From: Ramlibacter lithotrophicus | GTDB lineage: Bacteria; Pseudomonadota; Gammaproteobacteria; Burkholderiales; Burkholderiaceae_C | Reading direction: 5' to 3' | Length of the DNA: 64,000 nt | Assembly (NCBI RefSeq): GCF_012184415.1 | Contig: NZ_VTOX01000005.1 | Location: 62,001 to 126,000, forward strand | In this document: one piece after another, positions 10,679 through 19,076 of the stretch | Layout of the letters: each line of letters begins with the position of its first letter | Numbering within the stretch: position 1 is the stretch's first letter | The notes under the pieces: generated by a model | The model's input: only the letters and a program-made list of their open reading frames with translations | Database searches by the model: none | What the model was told of the DNA's origin: nothing | Program-made: the position numbers and the translations under genes

Positions 10679-12279
10679 TGCCGGAGCAAGCAAGCGCGGT
10701 GGCGCCGGCCGCCGACGATCTTTCGCCGCTCGCGCCACTGCGGCGCCCCGTCTTCCGCATGCTGTGGTTCACATGGCTGGCGGCCAACATCACGATGTGG
10801 ATGAACGACGTGGCGTCGGCCTGGCTGATGACCTCGCTGGCGCCGTCGCCGCTGTGGGTGGCGCTGGTGCAGTCGGCCTCCACCTTGCCGGTGTTCCTGC
10901 TCGGGCTGCCCAGCGGCGCGCTGGCCGACATCCTGGACCGGCGGCGCTTCCTGATGGTCACGCAGTTCTGGGTGGCCGGCATCGCCACCGTCGTCTGCCT
11001 CGCGGTGGCGCTGGAGATGATGAGCGCGCCGCTGCTGCTGGCGCTCACCTTCGCCAACGGCGTGGGCCTGGCGATGCGCTGGCCGGTGTTCGCCGCGATC
11101 GTGCCGGAGCTGGTCCCGCGCCAGCAATTGCCGCTGGCGCTGGCGCTCAACGGCGTGTCGATGAACATCTCGCGCATCGTCGGGCCGCTGCTGGCCGGCG
11201 CCATCATCGCCGCCGCCGGCAGCGCCTGGGTGTTCGCCTTGAACGCCGTGCTGTCGGTGGTCGCCGGCTTCACCATCATGCGCTGGCGGCGAGTGCACCA
11301 GGAAAGCCCGCTCGGGCGCGAGCGGTTCACCAGCGCGATGCGGGTGGGCGTGCAATACGTGCGGCAGTCGCGGCGCCTGCGCGGCGTCTTCGCGCGCATC
11401 GCGGTCTTCTTCTTCCATTCCACGGCGCTGCTGGCGCTGCTGCCGCTGGTGGCGCGCGGCCTGCCGGGCGGCTCCGCCGGCACGTTCACGGTGCTGCTGG
11501 CGTCCATGGGCGGCGGCGCCATCGTCGCCGCGCTGTCGATCGCCCGCATCCGCCGCCTGATGCCGGTGCAACGCCTGCTGCTGGCGGGCGCGGCGCTGCA
11601 GTCGGTGGCCGTGCTGGCCGTGGCGCTGGCACCCAACGTCTACGTTGCGGTGCCCGCGATGTTCTGTGCCGGCGTGGCCTGGATCACGGTCGCCAACACG
11701 CTGACCGTGGCGGCGCAGATGGCACTGCCGGACTGGGTGCGGGCCCGCGGCATGTCGATCTACCAGATGTCGATCATGGGCTCGACCGCCGCCGGGGCCG
11801 CGCTGTGGGGCCAGGTCGCCACCTGGACCAGCATCGACCGCAGCCTGCTCGTCTCGGCGCTGACCGGCACGGTGCTGATGGCGCTCGCCCAGCGCCTGTT
11901 CGCCGACCGCGGCATCGAGGAAGACCTCACCCCGGCCCGCGTGTTCAAGGTACCGCATGCGGAGGCGCCGCCGCGGACCGGCCGGATCCAGGTGCAGATC
12001 GAGTACCGGATCGACCCGGCCCGCATGGACGAATTCATGGAGCTCATGCAGGAAAGCCGGCGCAGCCGCATGAGCCAGGGGGCGCTGGACTGGCAGGTGA
12101 TGCGCGACGTGCACGAGCCGGGCCGGGTCGTCGAGACCGTGACCGACGAGTCGTGGACCGAGCACCTGCGCCGCTTCGATCGCGTCACGGCGGACGACGT
12201 CCGGCTGCGCGACCGCAAGCTCGCGTTCCACATCGGCGTCGCGCCCCCGGTCGTCAGCCGGTTCCTGATCGAGCGCTGA
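10678..12279 (+). CDS. MFS exporter (EntS/MFS_3-like) with C-terminal monooxygenase-like domain
   Basis: A 533-residue protein. Residues 1 to about 410 form a 12-helix major facilitator domain of the MFS_3 (enterobactin exporter EntS-like) type, with the loop motif GALADILDRRRF after helix 2. The last 100 or so residues (from about GRIQVQIEYRIDPARMDEFM) look like a soluble ferredoxin-like fold related to the antibiotic-biosynthesis-monooxygenase or NIPSNAP type. This two-part architecture is known in a set of uncharacterised proteobacterial MFS proteins. It probably exports a small molecule, but the substrate cannot be inferred. Its start is coupled to the protease stop. A perfect hairpin lies five bases after the stop. 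Confidence 0.85.
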   Translation: MPEQASAVAPAADDLSPLAPLRRPVFRMLWFTWLAANITMWMNDVASAWLMTSLAPSPLWVALVQSASTLPVFLLGLPSGALADILDRRRFLMVTQFWVAGIATVVCLAVALEMMSAPLLLALTFANGVGLAMRWPVFAAIVPELVPRQQLPLALALNGVSMNISRIVGPLLAGAIIAAAGSAWVFALNAVLSVVAGFTIMRWRRVHQESPLGRERFTSAMRVGVQYVRQSRRLRGVFARIAVFFFHSTALLALLPLVARGLPGGSAGTFTVLLASMGGGAIVAALSIARIRRLMPVQRLLLAGAALQSVAVLAVALAPNVYVAVPAMFCAGVAWITVANTLTVAAQMALPDWVRARGMSIYQMSIMGSTAAGAALWGQVATWTSIDRSLLVSALTGTVLMALAQRLFADRGIEEDLTPARVFKVPHAEAPPRTGRIQVQIEYRIDPARMDEFMELMQESRRSRMSQGALDWQVMRDVHEPGRVVETVTDESWTEHLRRFDRVTADDVRLRDRKLAFHIGVAPPVVSRFLIER

Positions 12280-12283
12280 TGAG

Positions 12284-12320
12284 GGCCTGTTCACACTGTT
12301 TTTGGCAGTGTGAACAGGCC
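12284..12320. repeat. Perfect 15-bp inverted repeat after the MFS gene
   Basis: GGCCTGTTCACACTG (12284-12298) and CAGTGTGAACAGGCC (12306-12320) pair perfectly around the seven-base loop TTTTTGG. It starts five bases past the MFS stop. There is no U-tract after the right arm on either strand, so it is not a standard intrinsic terminator. It may protect mRNA 3' ends or be a dispersed palindromic element. I saw no second copy in this window. Confidence 0.6.
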
Positions 12321-12396
12321 AAGACCCTGCCGGCGCTGCGGGGGCGCCGGCGCCACGCGGCCCCAGGGACGAAATGCCGGTACGCTCCGCGCGAGC

Positions 12397-13161
12397 ATGA
12401 AGCTGAACATCCTGTCCGACCTGCACCTTGGGCAAGGCGGCCTGCCGCCGCCGGACACCGATGCCGACCTGGTGATCCTGGCCGGCGACATCGCGCGGCC
12501 GCAGCCGGCCGTCGAATGGGCGGCGCAACTGGGCAAGCCGGTGCTGTACGTCGCCGGCAACCACGAGTTCTACGGCAACAGCCTGGGCGGCACCAGGCGC
12601 GCCCTCAAGGCGCACACCCACGGCACCCCGGTGCGCGTCCTCGACGACGACGAGGCGGTGATCGGCGGCGTGCGCTTCCTCGGCACCACGCTGTGGACCG
12701 ACTTCCGGCTGTTCGGCGACGGTCCCGGTCGCGACGAAGCGCAGGCGCAGGCGCTGCGCTTCATGCGCGACTTCAGCCGCATCTTCATCGACGACGCGCT
12801 GCGGCAGCCGCTGGCGCCGGACGACACGGTGCGGGAATTCGAACGCCACGCGGCATGGCTCGCCGCACGCCTGGCGCAGCCGTTCGACGGTCCGACGGTG
12901 GTGATCACGCATCACGCGCCTTCGCGCGGCAGCATCCACCCGCGCTTTGCCGGCTCGCCGGTCAACGCCTGCTTCGTTTCCGACGCGCAGCACCTGCTCG
13001 GCGCCGACCGGGTGCAGCTGTGGGTGCACGGCCATACCCACGACAGCTTCGACTACCGGGTGGACGGCACCCGCGTGGTGTGCAACCCGCGGGGCTACTC
13101 GCGGGACGGCGTCAACGAGAACGCCGGCTTCGATCCGCATTTCACGGTCGAGCTCGGCTGA
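12397..13161 (+). CDS. Calcineurin-like metallophosphoesterase
   Basis: A 254-residue cytoplasmic protein with the full calcineurin-like metal-binding set: SDLHLG (D8, H10), LAGDIA, GNHEFYG, the late THHAPS and GHTHDS. Such proteins bind two metal ions and hydrolyse phosphomono- or diesters, but the substrate is not predictable. The start was placed at the ATG before KLNILSDLHLG; upstream in-frame codons run into the hairpin and lack homology. It is followed by the ECF sigma factor gene in the same direction but with its own promoter-like sequence. Confidence 0.9.
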   Translation: MKLNILSDLHLGQGGLPPPDTDADLVILAGDIARPQPAVEWAAQLGKPVLYVAGNHEFYGNSLGGTRRALKAHTHGTPVRVLDDDEAVIGGVRFLGTTLWTDFRLFGDGPGRDEAQAQALRFMRDFSRIFIDDALRQPLAPDDTVREFERHAAWLAARLAQPFDGPTVVITHHAPSRGSIHPRFAGSPVNACFVSDAQHLLGADRVQLWVHGHTHDSFDYRVDGTRVVCNPRGYSRDGVNENAGFDPHFTVELG

Positions 13162-13189
13162 GCCGCTGGCGCTCTTTTTCGGGCGGCCC

Positions 13190-13219
13190 TGTCACCTTTG
13201 GCGGCCGGCCTGCGTCTAA
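13190..13219 (+). promoter_or_regulatory. ECF-type promoter upstream of sigma factor gene
   Basis: TGTCACC (13190-13196) and CGTCTAA (13213-13219) are separated by 16 bases. This closely resembles promoters read by some ECF sigma factors (the TGTCACA...CGTC type). It lies 25 bases before the sigma factor ATG, which suggests autoregulation of the sigma/ferritin/cytochrome operon. This is inferred from motif and position only. Confidence 0.55.
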
Positions 13220-13244
13220 CGACCAGGAAAGCGAGAAACCTGAG

Positions 13245-13973
13245 ATGCCTGCGCTCCAACTCGACCCGGTTCCGGCCACCGCCGCGGCGGCCGCCGCCAG
13301 CGACGTGCAACTGGCGCTCAGTGCTGCCGCCGGCAACGCGAGCGCCTTCGAAACCATCGTGCGCCGGCACAACCGGCTGCTGTTCCGCACGGCGCGCGGC
13401 GTGGTCGCCGACGACGCCGAGGCCCAGGACGTGGTGCAGGAAACCTACCTGCGCGCTTTCACCAACCTGCACGCCTTTCGCGGCGACTCGGCGCTGGGGA
13501 CCTGGCTCGCCCGCATCGCGATCAACGTCGCGCTGACCGTCCAGCGCAGGAAAGGCCACCTCGTGCAATTGCAGGCGGGCGGCGACGACGAGGGCGATGC
13601 ACCCGAACTGGAGGACGCCATGGCGGCGCAGACCACCGACAGCGAAGCGCCCGACGCGGCGGCCCAGCGCCATGAGGTCCGCGAGCTGCTGCAGGCCGCG
13701 ATCGGCGAGCTGCCGCCGATCTACCGCAGCGCATTCATGTTGCGCGCCGTCGAGGAGCTGAGCGTGCAGGAGACGGCGTTCTGCCTCGGCGTGAGCGAGG
13801 ACGTCGTGAAGACCCGCTTCCTGCGCGCCCGCGCCATGTTGCGCGACCGGCTGGCGCTGCGCGTGGAAGCCAGCGCCGCGGAAACCTTTGCCTTCGCCGG
13901 CCAGCGCTGCGACGCGGTGCTGGCGCACGTGATGGCCGAACTCGTACGCCGGGGGCTGGTGCGCCTGCACTGA
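13245..13973 (+). CDS. ECF RNA polymerase sigma factor
   Basis: A 242-residue sigma-70 family protein of the extracytoplasmic function class. Region 2 spans about residues 35-95, with DAEAQDVVQETYLRAFTNLHAF and FRGDSALGTWLARIAINV. Region 4 follows at about residues 155-200 with LPPIYRSAFMLRAVEELS and the helix-turn-helix VQETAFCLGVSEDVVKTRFLRAR. The N-terminal Ala-rich 20 residues and a C-terminal tail (ETFAFAGQRCDAVLAHVMAEL) are extras. No anti-sigma factor lies next to it. The two downstream genes code for exported redox-related proteins and are probably its targets, which would fit an oxidative or metal stress response. Confidence 0.9.
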   Translation: MPALQLDPVPATAAAAAASDVQLALSAAAGNASAFETIVRRHNRLLFRTARGVVADDAEAQDVVQETYLRAFTNLHAFRGDSALGTWLARIAINVALTVQRRKGHLVQLQAGGDDEGDAPELEDAMAAQTTDSEAPDAAAQRHEVRELLQAAIGELPPIYRSAFMLRAVEELSVQETAFCLGVSEDVVKTRFLRARAMLRDRLALRVEASAAETFAFAGQRCDAVLAHVMAELVRRGLVRLH

Positions 13974-14006
13974 TCCCGGGCATTTTCCGGACCCAAGGAG
14001 ACCACC

Positions 14007-14591
14007 ATGACATCGAGAATCTTCGTTCCCTCGCAGCGGCTGGCGCTGCCTTCGCGCCGCAACGTCGTCGCCGGCGGCGTGCTGTCCGCCGCCGCGGTGG
14101 CCCTGCTCGGCGGCCGTGACGCGCTCGCGGCGAAGAACACGGCGGCCAAGGGCGACGGCCAGGGCGACATTGCCATCCTCAACGCCGCGCTGGCCGCCGA
14201 ATACCAGGCGATCGCCGCCTACCAGGTCGGGGCCGAAAGCGGCTTGCTCACCGCCAGCGTGAAGCCGCTGGCCTTGCAGTTCCAGGGCCACCACAAGGCC
14301 CACGCCGACGTGCTGGCCGGCACCGTGCAAAAGCTCGGCGGCAAGCCGGTCGCGGCCAAGGCGAAGTACGACTTCCCGCTCGAGAAGCTCAAGACCCAGG
14401 CCGACGTGCTGCAGTTCGCGGCGGGCCTGGAAAAAGGTGCCGTCTCAGCCTATCTCGGCGCGGTGCCCAAGTTCGACGATCGCGCGCTGTCGCATGCCGC
14501 CGCCAGCATCCTGGGCGACGAGGCGATGCACTGGGCCGTGCTGCGGCAGGCCCTGGGTGAGCAGCCCGTTCCCGCGGCGTTCGTCGGGTAA
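14007..14591 (+). CDS. Tat-exported ferritin-like domain protein
   Basis: A 194-residue protein with a twin-arginine-type signal (SRRNVVAGGVLSAAAVALLGG, about residues 16-36). A four-helix ferritin-like domain follows, showing ILNAALAAEYQAIAAYQ, LQFQGHHKAHADVL, EKGAVSAYLGAV and LGDEAMHWAVLRQAL, where spaced Glu/His residues could bind a di-metal centre. It belongs to the bacterial ferritin-like (DUF4439-type) proteins of unknown biochemical activity. AAGGAG at 13995-14000 sets the start, 33 bases after the sigma factor stop. The cytochrome gene follows 20 bases later. Tat export implies that the protein folds, perhaps with metal, before export. Confidence 0.85.
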   Translation: MTSRIFVPSQRLALPSRRNVVAGGVLSAAAVALLGGRDALAAKNTAAKGDGQGDIAILNAALAAEYQAIAAYQVGAESGLLTASVKPLALQFQGHHKAHADVLAGTVQKLGGKPVAAKAKYDFPLEKLKTQADVLQFAAGLEKGAVSAYLGAVPKFDDRALSHAAASILGDEAMHWAVLRQALGEQPVPAAFVG

Positions 14592-14611
14592 GCGCCACCA
14601 GGAAGCCCATC

Positions 14612-15850
14612 ATGCGATCCATCCACGAGGCCCCGGCCGAAGCCGGGGCGGGACGCACTCGTCCAGCTTTCAGGTGGTGGCTGGCCGCCCTGCCGCTCGC
14701 CGTGCTCGCCGCCTGCGGCGGCGGCTCCTCCACCGGCCCGAGCGAGCAGGATCTCGCTGCCCAGGGCCGGCAGATCTTCCGCTTCGACACCTTCGGCGAC
14801 GAGGCGAAATGGACCGGCCAGTTGCGCATGCACGAAGTGATCAGCCAGGCGGTCGATCCTGCGACGGCACTGGCTGTGGGCCTCAAGGTCGATGCCGAGG
14901 CACTGCCGCCGGCCGTGGCGCAAGGCATCCGCGACGGCACGATCGACCTCACCGATCCGAGGACAACCGTGGCCCTGCTGAAGCTCGACGCCGTCGTCGG
15001 CTTGAAAGGCACGGTGGAGACCGTCGACGGTCAGGACCGGCTCACCAAGGTGGGCACGACCTGCGCGCTGTGCCACTCCACGGTCGACGACTCGTTCGCA
15101 CCCGGCATCGGCAAGCGGCTCGACGGCTGGGCCAACCGCGACCTGAATCCGGGCGCGATCATCGCGTTGTCGCCGGCACTGCCGGCCGCCACCAGGGCGG
15201 TGTTCAACAGCTGGGGCCCGGGCAAGTACGACCCGCGCTTCAACCTCGACGGCCAGAGCAAGCCGCTGGTGATTCCGCCGGCGTACGGCCTGCAGGACAT
15301 CCACCGCATCACCTTCACCGGCGACGGCGAGGACATCGCGTACTGGAACCGCTACGTCGGCGTGACGCAGATGGGCGGCCTGGGCACCTTCACCGAACCG
15401 CGCCTGAACCTGTCGGTCACCAACGGCACGGTGGACCTGGTGACGAGCAAGCTGCCTGCACTGCAGGCCTACCAGCTCTCGCTGCTGCCGCCGCCCGCGC
15501 CCGCCGGCAGCTTCGACGTCGCGGCGGCGGCAAGGGGCAAGGCCGTCTTCGAGGGGCCGGGCCGCTGCGCCACCTGCCACACGGGAGCGAAGTTCACCGA
15601 TGCCAACGAGCGTTTGCATCCGGCGGCCGACTCGATGGCGGAGCCGGAGATTCCGAGCTACGCGTCGCGCACCGCGACGAAGCAGTACCGCACCAGCCCG
15701 CTGCGCGGCGTCTGGCAGCACGCCCCGTATTTCCACGACGGGTCGGCGGCGACGCTCCAGGACGTGGGTCAGCGCTACAACAGCCGGCTGGCGCTGGGGC
15801 TCAGCGCGCAGCAGGTCGCCGACCTGGCGCAGTACCTCAAGTCGCTGTAG
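14612..15850 (+). CDS. Dihaem cytochrome c peroxidase-like lipoprotein
   Basis: A 412-residue protein with a lipoprotein signal whose lipobox LAAC puts the lipidated Cys at residue 35. Two haem c sites are visible: CALCH at 151-155 and CATCH at 319-323. The C-terminal PLRGVWQHAPYFHDGSAATL is the signature loop of the MauG/cytochrome c peroxidase-like superfamily. It is thus a membrane-tethered periplasmic dihaem protein that could reduce peroxides or pass electrons. The long stretch between haems is poorly conserved. It is the third gene of the sigma/ferritin/cytochrome operon. The stop is part of an inverted repeat shared with the converging plsY. Confidence 0.85.
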   Translation: MRSIHEAPAEAGAGRTRPAFRWWLAALPLAVLAACGGGSSTGPSEQDLAAQGRQIFRFDTFGDEAKWTGQLRMHEVISQAVDPATALAVGLKVDAEALPPAVAQGIRDGTIDLTDPRTTVALLKLDAVVGLKGTVETVDGQDRLTKVGTTCALCHSTVDDSFAPGIGKRLDGWANRDLNPGAIIALSPALPAATRAVFNSWGPGKYDPRFNLDGQSKPLVIPPAYGLQDIHRITFTGDGEDIAYWNRYVGVTQMGGLGTFTEPRLNLSVTNGTVDLVTSKLPALQAYQLSLLPPPAPAGSFDVAAAARGKAVFEGPGRCATCHTGAKFTDANERLHPAADSMAEPEIPSYASRTATKQYRTSPLRGVWQHAPYFHDGSAATLQDVGQRYNSRLALGLSAQQVADLAQYLKSL

Positions 15851-15945
15851 GGGAAGCTCTCCAGGCTTGCCCTGGGTCTGGCACCTGGCATCTCATCCCG
15901 GAAAAGCACCGTCGCGCACGGCGGGATTGGTCAGAGCTTCCCTAC
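15847..15945. repeat. Inverted repeat spanning two convergent stop codons
   Basis: GTAGGGGAAGCTCT (15847-15860) and AGAGCTTCCCTAC (15933-15945) are inverted copies differing by one extra G. Each includes the TAG stop of its own gene, the cytochrome on the plus strand and plsY on the minus strand. The 72 bases between the arms hold no gene. It may act as a bidirectional 3'-end structure. Confidence 0.5.
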
Positions 15946-16616
15946 TGATGGTGGCCGTGGCGGCCGTGGTGGCGCGGCGGGGGCTCGGGGGCCTTCTTCG
16001 CGCCGATCCGCGACTCGGTGCCTTTCAGCAGGCGCGTGATGTTCTCGCGGTGGCGATACAGCAGCAGGCCGGCCATCGCGGCGAGCACGATCGCCACCGT
16101 GGCGTCCACGTACCAGGCGATGCGGTTCCCCAGCAGGTAATACACCGGCGCGAACACGGCCGACACCAGCGAGGCCAGCGAGGAATAGCGGAAGAAGAAG
16201 GCGATGATCAGCCAGGTGAGCGCGGTCGCGAGGCCCAGCACTGCGTCGATGCCGAACACCACGCCGATGAAGGTGGCCACGCCCTTGCCGCCCTTGAAGC
16301 GGAAGAAGACCGGATACAGGTGGCCAAGGAAAGCGGCGAGGCCGACCAGCGCCATGGTGCCTTCCTCCAGGCCGTAGGGCTTGCCCAGCAGCCTGACCAG
16401 CAGCACCGGCAGCCAGCCCTTGACGCCGTCGAGCAACAGCGTGACGGCTGCTGCCGCCTTGCTGCCGGAACGCAGCACGTTGGTCGCGCCCGGGTTCCTG
16501 CTGCCGAAGGTGCGCGGGTCCTGCAGGCCCATGAGCCGGCTGACGATGACCGCGAAGGAGAGCGAGCCGGCGAGGTAGCCGAGGACGATGGCGATGACAG
16601 AGTAGAGAGGTTGCAA
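15942..16616 (-). CDS. plsY: Glycerol-3-phosphate acyltransferase PlsY
   Basis: A 224-residue integral inner-membrane enzyme that transfers the acyl group from acyl-phosphate to glycerol 3-phosphate, the first step of phospholipid synthesis. Family motifs are [33 protein letters not shown] split over the first loop, [17 protein letters not shown] in the middle, and several hydrophobic helices. The His/Gly-rich tail ([13 protein letters not shown]) is extra and could bind metal. The best start is TTG at 16614-16616 ([17 protein letters not shown]), where homologues begin; the upstream ATG would add an unrelated Arg/Pro-rich 30 residues. Shine-Dalgarno support is weak. Confidence 0.93.
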   Translation of the reverse strand: MQPLYSVIAIVLGYLAGSLSFAVIVSRLMGLQDPRTFGSRNPGATNVLRSGSKAAAAVTLLLDGVKGWLPVLLVRLLGKPYGLEEGTMALVGLAAFLGHLYPVFFRFKGGKGVATFIGVVFGIDAVLGLATALTWLIIAFFFRYSSLASLVSAVFAPVYYLLGNRIAWYVDATVAIVLAAMAGLLLYRHRENITRLLKGTESRIGAKKAPEPPPRHHGRHGHHQ

Positions 16617-16671
16617 GGCAGGCTCCGGCGGCGATGAGGCTCGACCGTATTCTGCCAGCGGCGGGTGTCCG

Positions 16672-17163
16672 TCATTCCTCCAGGGCGCAACGCACCGGCT
16701 TCGCATCCAGCAGCCGCACGCATACCTCGGGAGCTATCCCGACCAGGTAGCCGCGGCGGCCGCCGTTCAGGACGATGCGCGGCAACTGCAGGATCGTCTC
16801 CTCGACGTACACCGGCATCGCCCGGCGCGTGCCGAACGGCGACGTGCCGCCCACCAGGTAACCGCTGTGGCGGCTGGCGACCTCGGGCTGGCACGGCTCG
16901 ACCGACTTCGCGCCGATCTGGCGTGCCAGGTTCTTGGTCGACACCTTGCGGTTGCCGTGCATCAGCACGATGAGCGGCCTGGCTTTCTCGTCCTGCATCA
17001 CCAGCGTCTTGACGACGGTGAACGGATCGAACCCAAGCACCTTCGCGCTGTGCTGCGCGCCGCCGTGTTCGAGGTACTCGTACGGGTGCTCGGTGAAGTC
17101 GACGCCGTTGGCCCTGAGGAAGGCCGTGGCCGGCGTCTCGCTGACATGCTCTTTCCTGGCCAT
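16672..17163 (-). CDS. ybaK: Cys-tRNA(Pro)/Cys-tRNA(Cys) deacylase YbaK
   Basis: A 163-residue cytoplasmic editing protein of the YbaK/EbsC family that hydrolyses Cys-tRNA(Pro) made in error by prolyl-tRNA synthetase. Visible features are the substrate-pocket region [19 protein letters not shown], the [16 protein letters not shown] block carrying the conserved Lys, and [18 protein letters not shown]. Length is normal for the family. It lies upstream of plsY with a short gap and 49 bases downstream of the aldo-keto reductase, all on the minus strand, so these may form one transcription unit. Confidence 0.93.
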   Translation of the reverse strand: MARKEHVSETPATAFLRANGVDFTEHPYEYLEHGGAQHSAKVLGFDPFTVVKTLVMQDEKARPLIVLMHGNRKVSTKNLARQIGAKSVEPCQPEVASRHSGYLVGGTSPFGTRRAMPVYVEETILQLPRIVLNGGRRGYLVGIAPEVCVRLLDAKPVRCALEE

Positions 17164-17212
17164 GAACGGATTGTGGCGCGCCCGGAATGAAATCGGTCCC
17201 GCCTCCCGCCTC

Positions 17213-18271
17213 TCAATGAGCCGGGTCCCGAATCTCCCACCGGATCCGGTCGATCTCGGCCAGCACCTGCGGCGACAGTCTGGTGCCCCACGCGTCGAGG
17301 TCCTCGTCCAGTTGCGCGACCGAGGTGACGCCGATGATCGTGCTGGCCACCTGCCACCTGGTGTAGCACCAGGCCAGCGCCATCCGGGCGGGCGTCATGC
17401 CGTGGTCGCGCGCCAGCTGGTTGTAACGGCGCGCCGCGGCCAGCGCCTCGGGCCGGCCCCAGCGCTGCTTGCGCACCGACTCGTAGCGCCCGATGCGGCC
17501 GTCGCGCGCTGCCGCGCCCTCGAACCCGCCCGCGTCGTACTTCCCGGTCAGCAGGCCGAAGCCGAGCGGCGAGTACGCCAGCAACGACACGTCGAGCCGG
17601 TGCATGGTTTCGTCCAGGCCGTTTTCGAGCCCCCGGCTGACGAGGCAGAACACGTTCTGCACCGTAGCGATCCGCGGCAGGCCATGCTGCTCGGCGAGCC
17701 GCACGAATTCGTGCACGCCGTACGGCGTTTCATTGGACAGGCCGATATGGCGCACCTTGCCTTCGTGCACCAGCCGCCCCAGCGTTTCCAGCTGCTCGTG
17801 GATCGAGGTCTGCGAACGTTCCTGCGCCGGGTCGTAGTACTGCTGGCCGAACGCCGGGACGTGACGCTCGGGCCAGTGGATCTGGTACAGGTCGATCACG
17901 TCGACCTTCAACCGCCGCAGCGAGCCTTCGCACGAGTCGACGATGTCCTGCGCCGTCATGCCGTTGCCGGGCCGGATCCACGGCATGCCGCGCGCCGGGC
18001 CGGCGACCTTGGTCGCCAGCGTGATCCTGTGCCGCAGGTCCGGCCGCTTGCCGAGCCAGTTGCCGATGATGGTTTCGGTGGCCCCGCAGGTCTCGGCCCG
18101 GGCCGGCACCGCGTACATCTCCGCGGTGTCGATGAAATCGACACCGCGCTCCACGGCGCGGTCGAGGATGGCATGGGCGGTCGGCTCGTCGACCTGTTCG
18201 CCGAAAGTCATGGTGCCCAGGCAGACGGGCGTGACATCCAGGTCGCTGCGGCCGAGACGGATTCTTTGCAT
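17213..18271 (-). CDS. Aldo/keto reductase, Tas-like
   Basis: A 352-residue NADPH-dependent oxidoreductase with a TIM-barrel aldo-keto reductase fold. It closely resembles E. coli Tas: RLGRSDLDVTPVCLGTMTFGEQ at the N-terminus, DTAEMYAVPARAET with the catalytic Asp and Tyr, the LATKVAG lysine, and LYQIHWPERHVP with the histidine. The C-terminal coenzyme site is around TIIGVTSVAQLDEDL. The substrate is unknown; Tas was named for suppressing tyrosine auxotrophy in E. coli. The start ATG at 18271 gives the normal N-terminus. It is divergent from the Nei-like glycosylase gene, with 70 bases between. Confidence 0.9.
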   Translation of the reverse strand: MQRIRLGRSDLDVTPVCLGTMTFGEQVDEPTAHAILDRAVERGVDFIDTAEMYAVPARAETCGATETIIGNWLGKRPDLRHRITLATKVAGPARGMPWIRPGNGMTAQDIVDSCEGSLRRLKVDVIDLYQIHWPERHVPAFGQQYYDPAQERSQTSIHEQLETLGRLVHEGKVRHIGLSNETPYGVHEFVRLAEQHGLPRIATVQNVFCLVSRGLENGLDETMHRLDVSLLAYSPLGFGLLTGKYDAGGFEGAAARDGRIGRYESVRKQRWGRPEALAAARRYNQLARDHGMTPARMALAWCYTRWQVASTIIGVTSVAQLDEDLDAWGTRLSPQVLAEIDRIRWEIRDPAH

Positions 18272-18341
18272 GTGGTGACAGACACACGTGTTGCTGAAGG
18301 GCCAGCATCTTACCGAGCAGCGACGCTGTCCGCAGGGGCAT

Positions 18342-19076
18342 ATGCCGGAAGGCCCTTCGATCGTGATCCTCAAGGAGCAGGCCGGTCCCTTCGAGGGACG
18401 GAAGGTCCTGCGGGTGGACGGCAACACCAGCATCGCCAAGGAGCGGCTGAAGGGGCGGCGGATCGAATCGCTGCGCAGCTGGGGCAAGCACTTCCTGCTG
18501 GACCTCGGCGAGTTCTCGCTGCGCGTGCATTTCCTGATGTTCGGCAGCTACCGCATCAACGAGCGCAGGGAGGATCGCCCGCCGCGGCTGTCGCTGGGAT
18601 TCGCGCGCGGCGCCGAACTCAATTTCTACAGCTGCTCGGTGCGCTTCATCGAGGAGCCGCTCGACGCCGTCTACGACTGGCGCGCCGACGTGATGTCCGA
18701 CCGGTGGGACGCGGCGCTGGCGCGCAAGCGGCTGCGGGCGGCGCCCGACACCCTCGCCTGCGACGCGCTGCTGAACCAGGACTGGTTCGCCGGCGTCGGC
18801 AACATCATCAAGAACGAAGTGCTGTTCCGCATCCGCGTGCACCCGCTGTCGACCGTTGGCGCGCTGCCGCCGAGGCAGTTGCAGGCGCTGGTGCGCGAGG
18901 CGCGGCAGTACAGCTTCGACTTCCTGGAATGGAAGAAGGCCTACGTGCTCAGGAAACACTGGCTCGCGCACACGAAGCGCACCTGCCCGCGCTGCGAGAT
19001 CCCGTTCGTCAAGGCGCACCTCGGGACGACCAACCGCCGCAGCTTCTTCTGCGAACGCTGCCAGGTGCGCTACTGA
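18342..19076 (+). CDS. nei: Fpg/Nei family DNA glycosylase (endonuclease VIII-like)
   Basis: A 244-residue base-excision repair enzyme. After removal of Met the chain begins PEGPSIV, giving the catalytic N-terminal Pro and Glu. The conserved Lys lies in SWGKHFLL. The helix-two-turn-helix is at QDWFAGVGNIIKNEVLFRI, and the C-terminal zinc finger has Cys pairs CPRC and CERC. The overall sequence is closer to endonuclease VIII-like than to MutM proteins, so oxidised pyrimidines are the likely substrates, but this is inference. Homology fixes the start at 18342. Its stop overlaps the converging acyl-CoA synthetase by seven bases. Confidence 0.88.
   Translation: MPEGPSIVILKEQAGPFEGRKVLRVDGNTSIAKERLKGRRIESLRSWGKHFLLDLGEFSLRVHFLMFGSYRINERREDRPPRLSLGFARGAELNFYSCSVRFIEEPLDAVYDWRADVMSDRWDAALARKRLRAAPDTLACDALLNQDWFAGVGNIIKNEVLFRIRVHPLSTVGALPPRQLQALVREARQYSFDFLEWKKAYVLRKHWLAHTKRTCPRCEIPFVKAHLGTTNRRSFFCERCQVRY

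Noticed and set aside
10764..13244. Continuous plus-strand open frame leading into the sigma factor
   Set aside because: It overlaps the MFS and phosphoesterase genes in another frame with random Arg/Gly-rich composition. Only the part from 13245 is a real protein.
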